From assembly GCA_019166125.1 (NCBI GenBank), contig JAHTBO010000015.1, forward strand, positions 1-39,401: a stretch of 39,401 nucleotides of DNA. The letters run 5' to 3'. Within the stretch, counting starts at the first letter, position 1; every line of letters begins with the position of its first letter. Positions 32,826-39,401 of the stretch are shown in pieces. Source of the DNA: Alcaligenaceae bacterium CGII-47. Its GTDB lineage: Bacteria; Pseudomonadota; Gammaproteobacteria; Burkholderiales; Burkholderiaceae_B. The position numbers and the translations under genes were made by a program. The notes under the pieces were generated by a model. It had not been told where the DNA came from and made no database searches. It worked only from the letters and a program-made list of their open reading frames with translations.

Positions 32826-33827
32826 ATGCACACAATATCATTTAAGGTCGTCCGGCTTCTAACGCTATTTTGCAGCGCTCTAATCTTAAGTAATACCTAT
32901 GCGGCATCGCAACTTGAAGAGCAGAAGGATTGGCCACGAGCATTACGGGTAGGTACTGCATCAATAGGTGGAACCTATTATGCTTACGGATCAGCCTGGA
33001 CCAAGCTCGTAGAAGAGAAAGTAAAGATCCAAACCACTGCTCAAGCAACTGGTGGTCCTTTACAGAATATTCCGCTAGTCAGTATGGGGGATATGGAGTT
33101 TGGTCAAGCTGTTATGGTGGATGCTTACGAAGGCTATAAAGGAGAAGGTTGGGCGAAGGGGAAAGGCACGTATCAAAATATACGAGCAGTATTTCCTATG
33201 TACCCAAGCTATTGGCACTTTTGGGCTAATAAAGAAACTGGGATCGAACAGATTGGTGATCTTAATGGGAAACGATTGATAATCGGCCCAATAGGGGGCA
33301 CACCAGATATACAGGCTCGTCGTTTCTTGCCCTTATTCGACATCAAACCTAATGCGATGATTAATGCCGCTTACGGAGATGCCAATCAGCTTATGCGGGA
33401 TGGGCAGGCGGATGCTAATTTTACTACGTCTGGTATACCTCATCCGGCCGCAATCGAGTTGCAGACAAATAAAGAACTAAACATCTTTGGAATAGAGGGA
33501 GAGTTAGCTGAAAAATATTTAGCTGTCGCGCCACTAGCAAAATGTTCCATTCCAGCGAATACCTATAAACAACAAACGCAGTCGATCGATACAGTATGCG
33601 GCTGGGATGTTGTGTTCACTAACAAGGATATGGCTGACGAACTAGTATATCAAGTAGTTAAAAGTGTATTAGAAAATAATAGTAATCTTGTCGCAGGACA
33701 TGCCGCGGCTAAAAATACACTCGCTGAAAATGTTAAGTTTATTGGTATACCTCTACACCGCGGTGCCGCTCGATATTACAAGGAGCTAGGTCTTGTAATC
33801 CCGGCCGCAGCGATGCCCATAGATTAA
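32826..33827 (+). CDS. TAXI-family TRAP transporter substrate-binding protein
   Basis: The 333 residues start with a signal peptide of about 26 residues ending in SNTYAAS. The mature sequence has the TAXI motif RVGTASIGGTYYAYGSAW, followed by QATGGPLQNIPLVSMGDMEFG, DLNGKRLIIGPIGG and a C-terminal IPLHRGAARYYKELGL. TAXI proteins bind carboxylates such as glutamate or 2-oxoglutarate and work with a fused 4TM/12TM permease, which is the next gene. AAGGAG is seven bases before the ATG. Codons are clearly more A/T-rich than in the genes to the left, suggesting separate ancestry. Confidence 0.94.
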   Translation: MHTISFKVVRLLTLFCSALILSNTYAASQLEEQKDWPRALRVGTASIGGTYYAYGSAWTKLVEEKVKIQTTAQATGGPLQNIPLVSMGDMEFGQAVMVDAYEGYKGEGWAKGKGTYQNIRAVFPMYPSYWHFWANKETGIEQIGDLNGKRLIIGPIGGTPDIQARRFLPLFDIKPNAMINAAYGDANQLMRDGQADANFTTSGIPHPAAIELQTNKELNIFGIEGELAEKYLAVAPLAKCSIPANTYKQQTQSIDTVCGWDVVFTNKDMADELVYQVVKSVLENNSNLVAGHAAAKNTLAENVKFIGIPLHRGAARYYKELGLVIPAAAMPID

Positions 33828-33883
33828 ATATATCATCATTGATATAACTTCGATAGCAAGGCAATACCTTTAGGATTTTTGCT

Positions 33884-35794
33884 ATGCAGAATTGGACGCC
33901 GTCTTTAGAAGACCTCTGTACTGCTAGGCCTATTCGAGGCTGGCTGCGATGGGTGATTCTGATATTTGGTGCTTCTATTGCCTTGTTCCATATATATGTC
34001 TTAGGGGTAGAGCCGATCAATCCCTGGTATCTGCGCGCAGTGCATGTAAGTATGATGTGTATTCTTATACTAGCGTTGCTGCCCATAAGTAAAGGGCCAC
34101 TTGGTGTTTTTCTCGACATAAGTATGGCAGTGTTTGTGGCAGCAAGCGCAGCATACATTATAATAAACTTAGATCAAATGATGTACCGCTTGGTGATAGC
34201 TCCAAGCCCATGGGATCTTCTGTTCGCCACAGGAACGTTAGCGGTTGTATTAGAAGTTACCCGTCGATCGACGGGTATAGCTCTTCCCTTAATAACAGCC
34301 GCATTCATTATTTATGCACTATACGGTGATTATATGCCAGGGCTATTCTGGCATCAGGGGCTGAGTTTTTCCCGCTTAATTGGAATGTTATTTTCCGATC
34401 AAGGGATCTACGGTTTAATCACCGGAATATCATCAACGTACGTTATATTGTTTATCATTTTCGGCGCCTTTATTGAGATTTCAGGTGTCGGACAACTATT
34501 CATCGATTCTGCGATGTCAGTGGCTGGACGTTACAGGGGCGGCCCGGCGAAGATGGCTGTAGCTGCCAGCATGTTATTCGCTGGAATTTCTGGTAGCGCT
34601 ATTGCCAATGTGGTATCAACGGGCACCTTTACAATTCCCCTCATGAAGGCCATTGGCTTCGCTCCAGCAGTTGCAGGGGCAATAGAAGCGGCCGCATCAA
34701 CAGCAGGGAATTTGACGCCTCCTATAATGGGGCCATCCGCATTCATCATGGCGGAGATTTTAGGAATACCATACGCGATTATCTTGGTAAAGGCTTTCAT
34801 TCCAGCAGCTCTTTACTTCATCTGTATCTTTATTATGGTAGATCTAGAAGCGGCTAAACTTCAACTTAAAGGATTGCCAGCAGATCAACTTCCTTCATTT
34901 CGAACGGCTATCTTAGCTAGAGGTCACCTGCTAACTCCCGTATTGGTGATGCTATATATCCTATTTGTTGAACAGGCATCTCCTATTCGCGCTGCGCTGT
35001 GGGGCATAGCGGCCGCCATCGTAGCAAGTTGGATGCGGCGTGCTACCCGCGTAGATGGACGACAAATTGTTCAGGCACTTTACCTCGGAAGCCAAAGAAC
35101 TATGTCGGTGGCAGCAGCATGTATAACAGCAGGAATAATTGTGGCCATAATATCATCAACCGGGTTGGGAACTAGAATCGGTATTTCTCTCCTTGGTTTG
35201 GCTAATGACAGTATGCTGCTATCTCTAATCGCCACTATGGTGATTTGTCTGATACTCGGAATGGGATTACCCACTGTCGCTGCTTATGTCGTTGCGCAGT
35301 CAGTAATGGCGCCTGCACTGATTCAAATTGGCATCGATCCTTTAGCAGCTCATCTTTTCATTTTCTATTTTGCAATTATTTCGGCAATAACACCGCCAGT
35401 TGCTTTGGCCGCATTTGCCGCAGCTGGAATTGCGGGTTCCAACCCTTTCAGAACGGCATGGCATGCTGCTCGTCTGGGTTGCGCAGCCTTTATTGTTCCA
35501 TATATGTTCGCTTACGGTCCCGCATTGCTCTTGGATGGGAGTATAGGTGCTGTTGCGTGGGCTTGTGTGACAGCTATATTTGGTATCTATTTATTGGCAA
35601 TTGCTGTGCAAGGTTATATGGTAATGCCTATCACCATAATAGAAAGGCTTTTATTAGTTGGATCAGCACTGGTTTTGATCAAACCAGGCTTGGAAACAGA
35701 CCTAATAGGTGCCGTTACTGCAGCCATTATATTGGCATTGCATATACGTCATAGGGGCAATACAGCCGCAAGTCAACAAGATCAAAAAAGGTGA
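33884..35794 (+). CDS. Fused TRAP permease (4TM/12TM fusion, TAXI type)
   Basis: The protein is 636 residues and almost entirely hydrophobic. The N-terminal quarter (about residues 20-120) supplies the DctQ-like helices, and the rest is DctM-like: GAFIEISGVGQLFIDSAMSV, MLFAGISGSAIANVVSTGTF, AASTAGNLTPPIMGPSAF, ILGMGLPTVAAYVVAQ and AIISAITPPVALAAFAAAGI, the conserved re-entrant and GxxLPTxxAY motifs of this subfamily. It follows the binding protein by 56 bp with its own AGGAT site. Together they form a sodium-driven carboxylate importer of the inner membrane. No stop, frameshift or gap is seen. Confidence 0.95.
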   Translation: MQNWTPSLEDLCTARPIRGWLRWVILIFGASIALFHIYVLGVEPINPWYLRAVHVSMMCILILALLPISKGPLGVFLDISMAVFVAASAAYIIINLDQMMYRLVIAPSPWDLLFATGTLAVVLEVTRRSTGIALPLITAAFIIYALYGDYMPGLFWHQGLSFSRLIGMLFSDQGIYGLITGISSTYVILFIIFGAFIEISGVGQLFIDSAMSVAGRYRGGPAKMAVAASMLFAGISGSAIANVVSTGTFTIPLMKAIGFAPAVAGAIEAAASTAGNLTPPIMGPSAFIMAEILGIPYAIILVKAFIPAALYFICIFIMVDLEAAKLQLKGLPADQLPSFRTAILARGHLLTPVLVMLYILFVEQASPIRAALWGIAAAIVASWMRRATRVDGRQIVQALYLGSQRTMSVAAACITAGIIVAIISSTGLGTRIGISLLGLANDSMLLSLIATMVICLILGMGLPTVAAYVVAQSVMAPALIQIGIDPLAAHLFIFYFAIISAITPPVALAAFAAAGIAGSNPFRTAWHAARLGCAAFIVPYMFAYGPALLLDGSIGAVAWACVTAIFGIYLLAIAVQGYMVMPITIIERLLLVGSALVLIKPGLETDLIGAVTAAIILALHIRHRGNTAASQQDQKR

Positions 35795-35905
35795 TAAAAA
35801 AGCCATGATTCCATAGATAAAATAATCCTCTGTGATGCTAATTATATTACGTAAAAATACTATTTTAGCCAACTTGAAATAGTCTGATTAATATAAGGAA
35901 AATGT

Positions 35906-37276
35906 ATGCGCAGTGCAGCTGGCTTCGCTGAGAAATCAACACGAGATGCATTGGACCATATTCAACATTGGAACAGTAAGGTAAATGCGCTTCTGGCGTC
36001 TTTACCTAAGCAGGCACTAGAAAATGCAAAGGCGTTAGATTTGCAGGCATATGCGGGAGACTGGCCGGGACCTCTTTATGGGATGACTGTAAGTCTAAAA
36101 GATAATATAGATCTCGCAGGTGCAAACACCACAGCTGCGAGCAGCATACTCCGCTCCAATCTAGCTACGCGTGATGCCACTGTAGTGGAGCGGTTAAAAC
36201 AAAGCGGTGCAATCATTATAGGAAAGGCGAACCTTCACGAGTTTGCGTTCGGACCTACATCGCAGAGCCAGCACTTCGGGCCTTGCCTGAATCCATGGGA
36301 CGTCAGGCGAGTGGCGGGGGGGTCGAGTGGAGGCTCTGCTGTATCGGTGGCTACAGGTATGTGCACCGCGTCCATTGGCACAGATACCGCTGGCTCAATT
36401 AGGATCCCAGCTGCATTTAATAATATTGTGGGGTTGCGCCCAACCATTGGCAGAATTTCGAACCGAGGAAGTTTTCCTCTAAGCCACGCTTATGACACAT
36501 TAGGCCCTATGGCATGCCGTGTCACTGATGTAGCACGTATTTTTGCCGCAATAGCTGGTGTTGATGAGGAGGATCCGTATTGTACAGGGGAGACTGTGTA
36601 TCCATTAACTCCTCAGAAGGAGATTGACATTAGTGGGCTGAGGATGGGAGTAATGCGGCGATTCTTTTTTGAAGATTTGGATAATGATTTAGCAGATCGT
36701 TTGGATGCTGCGCTCTTGATTTATCAGAGGCTGGGTGTGCAAATTGTTGAAATTGATCTGGGTGATGTAGCAATAATTAATGAAAAAATGGCATCTTGCA
36801 TACAACTGGCTGACGCTTATGCGGTGCATAAGGACCGGCTCGAATCATATCGAGAATCTTACGGACAAGATTTATTGGCACGCTTAGATAAGGGATCCTT
36901 AATTACCGGAGCACAGTATTCTGAGGCGCTTTATTTTCGGCAAGTATGGCGGCAGCGACTCAGAGGTGCTTTTGCTAATGTTGACGCCATTCTATCGCCT
37001 ACAACGCCTTTTCCTGCACCGATCATTACAGATGTTGAAGATCTAAACAGCATGCATAGGAAAGATATTACTCGCTATACGGTAGCGTGGGCATTTGCTG
37101 GCGTTCCCTGCTTAGCATTGCCTTGCGGCCACACTGAGCGAGGCTTGCCATTAGGTATGCAACTGACGGCCCGTTGGTCGAATGAAGCAGTTCTTTTTAA
37201 ACTCGGAGAGGTATTTCAAAATAATACTAAGCACCACCTGTTAAAGCCAGATGGGTTTGTGCATGACTTACCTTGA
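35906..37276 (+). CDS. Amidase-signature-family amidase (second)
   Basis: The protein has 456 residues with the full triad: Lys65 in TVSLKDNIDL, cis-Ser140 in AGGSSGGSAVS and Ser164 in GTDTAGSIRIP; the 75- and 24-residue spacings match fatty-acid amide hydrolase. AGANTTAASSILR and IIIGKANLHEFAFG are also typical. It is only distantly similar to the amidase at 11811 and shares the AT-rich codon use of the two TAXI genes. AAGGA precedes the ATG and a 111-bp AT-rich gap separates it from the permease. The simplest reading is import of an amide or of a related acid by the TAXI system, with hydrolysis in the cytoplasm. Confidence 0.95.
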   Translation: MRSAAGFAEKSTRDALDHIQHWNSKVNALLASLPKQALENAKALDLQAYAGDWPGPLYGMTVSLKDNIDLAGANTTAASSILRSNLATRDATVVERLKQSGAIIIGKANLHEFAFGPTSQSQHFGPCLNPWDVRRVAGGSSGGSAVSVATGMCTASIGTDTAGSIRIPAAFNNIVGLRPTIGRISNRGSFPLSHAYDTLGPMACRVTDVARIFAAIAGVDEEDPYCTGETVYPLTPQKEIDISGLRMGVMRRFFFEDLDNDLADRLDAALLIYQRLGVQIVEIDLGDVAIINEKMASCIQLADAYAVHKDRLESYRESYGQDLLARLDKGSLITGAQYSEALYFRQVWRQRLRGAFANVDAILSPTTPFPAPIITDVEDLNSMHRKDITRYTVAWAFAGVPCLALPCGHTERGLPLGMQLTARWSNEAVLFKLGEVFQNNTKHHLLKPDGFVHDLP

Positions 37277-37341
37277 CTCGGACACCGTTCGAGCAATGAA
37301 ATCAATGGAAAGCACATTATTATGTTGTTAAAGATGACATC

Positions 37342-37787
37342 TTAATCGGATTGAATGGTAGTCGTCTCGTTTTCAGCGCAAGCGGCGAAAGTTCGAATTT
37401 TCTGTTCGGTCCGATTTCTATCTATTGACAATAGCCCGTCATCGAGGTAGCGAGCGGGCGACACCGAGCGCTTTAAACTGTCATCCAATGCCCGTGGGAT
37501 GCCCGAGTCCTCCGGCACCCGCTTACGCTGGACTAGTATTCAATCATGGTACTTTCGGCCAGTGGTTTGGCTGCTGGCTGACGTGTGGCTAATCGGTTGC
37601 ATGGGCCATGCAACCGATTTATTTCCATAATTCCCTGGGTAAAACAGGCTTTATAGCCTACATAATCGTCGCAGACTAGGTTACTTGCCTGGTCGCCCGA
37701 GTTCGACAGTTTGACGCACCTGTTTTCGCGGACAGCCAATAGCTGTGCGGTTCTTTGTCGAGATTCATCCCTTATCTGTAATGGCAC
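37342..37787 (-). pseudogene. Remnant of an IS66-family transposase (TnpC)
   Basis: Two reading frames carry adjoining IS66 transposase pieces. The first, ending near 37533, contains NLVCDDYVGYKACFTQGI, the region of the second catalytic Asp, followed by a corrupted version of the normal CMAHARRKF segment. The second, in another frame at about 37342-37500, reads ALDDSLKRSVSPARYLDDG then LLSIDRNRTEQKIRTF, the region of the catalytic Glu. At least one frameshift and the loss of the N-terminal half make it non-functional. It borders the IS1634-like element. Confidence 0.8.
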
Positions 37788-37807
37788 GTTTTGATCGATT
37801 TTTGTTG

Positions 37808-37836
37808 ACTACAATACTCTATAAGAGTAATGTAGT
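37808..37836. repeat. Long hairpin at the left end of the IS1634-like element
   Basis: ACTACAATACTCT pairs with AGAGTAATGTAGT across an ATA loop: 13-base arms with one mismatch. It ends three bases before the transposase ATG at 37840, where the ribosome-binding site should be, so it may restrict translation or be part of the terminal repeat. Confidence 0.6.
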
Positions 37837-37839
37837 GGC

Positions 37840-39401
37840 ATGTTCGTCAAGGTCACTAAGTCAGGTCCACGGCAGTATGTCCAGCTGGTCGAGGCCTATA
37901 GAGATGAGGCGGGGCGCCCCAAGCAGCGCACCGTGGCTACGCTTGGCCGACTGGACAAGACTGGTGAACCGCTACGGGCGGTGCATGATGGTCTGTCCCG
38001 CATCCTTGGGCTCGATCTTGGGATTCGTAATGGCACGGATAGCCCGACTTTCGAATCCTCCCGGGCGTTTGGCGACGTCTGGGTGCTCACAGAGCTCTGG
38101 AAGCAATTGGGCCTCGACGGCTTGCGTAAGACGTTGCAGCAGCGCACACGCCACCGGATCGACCTTGAGGCACTGCTGCGGCTCATGGTGATCAACCGCC
38201 TCTGTGATGCAGATTCCAAGCTTGGCCTGCTGCGCTGGGCGAAGACGGTGAGCCTGCCCGACACGAACCTGAAGGAAGTCACCCACCAACAGCTGCTGCG
38301 GACCATGGACGCCATCCTGGAGCATCAAGATGTGGTCGACGAGGCGCTGGCGCAGGCCGTGCGGCCGTTGGTGAACGATGATCTGTCGGTCGTCTTCTAC
38401 GGCATGACGACGGTTCGTGCAGAAGGACTCTCGGAACAAGAAGGCGATGTCCGGCAGTTCGGCATGTCCAAGGAATCCATCATCGCCCGTCAGTTCATGC
38501 TGGGCCTGGTGCAAACGGCAGAGGGCGTGCCGCTCTATCACGAGGTCTTCCCGGGGAACACGGCTGAAGTCACCACATTGAAGGCATCGCTGCTGAAGGT
38601 GCTCGAGCGTTTCCCCATCGGGCGGGTCATCGCGGTGGCCGACCGAGGACTGCTCTCGCTCGATAACCTGGTCGGGCTGCAGAAGATTGTGCTGCCCTCG
38701 GGCAAGCCGCTGGAATTCATCCTTGCTGTGCCCGGGCGCCGGTACGGGGAGTTCGCTGAGCTCCTTGCGCCAGTGAGCGCGCGGGCACAGGCTGCTGAGG
38801 AACCCGAACTCATCGACGAGCAGCGATGGAATGGTTTGCGCCTCGTGATTGCGCACGACCGAGACCGTGCCGCCGAGCAAAGCACTAAACGCGATACTAC
38901 GATTGCACAGCTTGAGGCCCAGGCTGCGCAGTGGGTCAACAAGCTTGATCAACAGGACAGTGGCACGCGCAGCCGTGGCCGCAGCCTCTCGGATGGAGGG
39001 GTTAGAGCTCGGTTCTACCACGAAGTCTGTGAGGCCCACCTGCGACGTATCGTGCGGGTGGACCTTAAAAGTGAGCTCTTCACCTACGACATCGACCAGA
39101 AGGCGCTGGCCCTTGCGCGAGCGATGGACGGCAAGCTCTTGCTCGTGACCAACACGCCGGATCTTGCGGGCGCCGAAGTCGTCTCCCGCTACAAGTCACT
39201 CGCTGACATTGAGCGTGGCTTCAAGATGCTCAAGTCCGACATCGAGATCGGTCCCGTGTACCACCGACGGCCAGAGCGCATTCGGGCTCACGCCTATATC
39301 TGTTTTATCGCGCTGGTGCTGGCGCGCGTGATGCGTGCGCGGCTGCGCGAAAGCCCAGTGCCTGAGGTGCACTCGCCCGAGCGGGCTCTGTCCGTGCTGC
39401 A
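37840..39401 (+). CDS. IS1634-like (IS4 superfamily) transposase, partial at right edge
   Basis: The frame is open from the ATG at 37840 to the end of the window, 520 codons, with no stop. It begins MFVKVTKSGPRQYVQLVEAY. A later segment has QFGMSKESIIARQFMLGLVQ, the second catalytic Asp in VIAVADRGLLSLDN, and the catalytic Glu in YKSLADIERGFKMLKSD, all usual for this family. The first catalytic Asp is expected in a VVFYDMTT-like strand; here it reads VVFYGMTT, with GGC (Gly188) at 38401. That should inactivate the enzyme unless the base is a sequencing error. Large open frames on the opposite strand are shadows. The right end of the element lies outside the window. Confidence 0.85.
   Translation, partial: MFVKVTKSGPRQYVQLVEAYRDEAGRPKQRTVATLGRLDKTGEPLRAVHDGLSRILGLDLGIRNGTDSPTFESSRAFGDVWVLTELWKQLGLDGLRKTLQQRTRHRIDLEALLRLMVINRLCDADSKLGLLRWAKTVSLPDTNLKEVTHQQLLRTMDAILEHQDVVDEALAQAVRPLVNDDLSVVFYGMTTVRAEGLSEQEGDVRQFGMSKESIIARQFMLGLVQTAEGVPLYHEVFPGNTAEVTTLKASLLKVLERFPIGRVIAVADRGLLSLDNLVGLQKIVLPSGKPLEFILAVPGRRYGEFAELLAPVSARAQAAEEPELIDEQRWNGLRLVIAHDRDRAAEQSTKRDTTIAQLEAQAAQWVNKLDQQDSGTRSRGRSLSDGGVRARFYHEVCEAHLRRIVRVDLKSELFTYDIDQKALALARAMDGKLLLVTNTPDLAGAEVVSRYKSLADIERGFKMLKSDIEIGPVYHRRPERIRAHAYICFIALVLARVMRARLRESPVPEVHSPERALSVL

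Noticed and set aside
37972-39039. A 355-codon minus-strand open frame
   Set aside because: It is the antisense shadow of the IS1634-like transposase, whose plus-strand translation carries clear family motifs.
1-39401. CRISPR arrays, tRNA or rRNA genes, phage genes, toxin-antitoxin or known defence systems
   Set aside because: No regularly spaced direct repeats, tRNA-like cloverleaf or typical proteins of such systems were seen on either strand.

Overview
The window looks like a chromosomal accessory/catabolic region of a Gram-negative betaproteobacterium, most likely Burkholderiales and perhaps Alcaligenaceae (inference from gene content: two TRAP systems, a class III CoA-transferase, many GntR/FCD regulators, a DUF2058 protein and a YghU-type GST; no rRNA or tRNA is present to confirm it). 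Most genes are moderately GC-rich. Roughly 31.9-37.4 kb is visibly more AT-rich and is followed by insertion-sequence debris, which suggests a later acquisition.

Layout. (1) 1-2.9 kb: a minus-strand aromatic-oxidation operon, with a cupin domain fused to a phthalate-dioxygenase-reductase-type flavin/2Fe-2S protein, then a LigB-type extradiol dioxygenase cut by the left edge. It is divergent from a LysR regulator. (2) 3.0-8.3 kb: housekeeping-like genes: a small membrane protein, a lipoprotein, a possible NADAR-like protein, YghU GST, a DUF2058 protein, and a Cys-rich small protein translationally coupled to a CobW-family GTPase. (3) 8.4-20.1 kb: a catabolic locus with a D-aminoacylase-type amidohydrolase, a cytosolic NHL-type propeller, an amidase-signature amidase, a DapA-superfamily lyase, an EthD-like protein, a DctPQM TRAP importer and a degenerate SDR. 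Two paralogous regulators, each with two winged-helix domains plus an FCD domain, flank or sit inside it. (4) 20.1-31.9 kb: eleven consecutive minus-strand genes. In transcription order they are a CaiB/BaiF CoA-transferase, carboxyltransferase, 73-aa biotin carrier, second carboxyltransferase, biotin carboxylase, GntR regulator, Tau/Ssu-type ABC importer (binding protein, ATPase, permease), a TauE/SafE permease and an exported Ntn-type amide hydrolase. (5) 31.9-37.3 kb: an AT-rich island with a TAXI-TRAP importer (binding protein plus fused permease) and a second amidase, behind a very good sigma70 promoter with a repeated CGTCTAAA-type element. (6) 37.3-39.4 kb: a decayed IS66 transposase and an IS1634-like transposase running off the right edge.

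How it may work together (inference): four different amide-bond hydrolases sit next to three different organic-acid importers, so the common theme is scavenging of amides or N-acyl compounds. The released acids would be imported and, in region 4, activated to CoA esters and carboxylated by an unusual acyl-CoA carboxylase with two carboxyltransferase polypeptides and a single-domain biotin carrier. Promoters of regions 3 and 4 share TGTAC-containing elements. The promoters of the carboxylase operon and of the gntR-ABC genes share an identical 11-bp sequence upstream of their -35 boxes, which argues that they are co-regulated. The carboxylase/CoA-transferase/ABC/Ntn-hydrolase assembly is the best candidate in the window for an undescribed pathway; its substrate cannot be read from the sequence.
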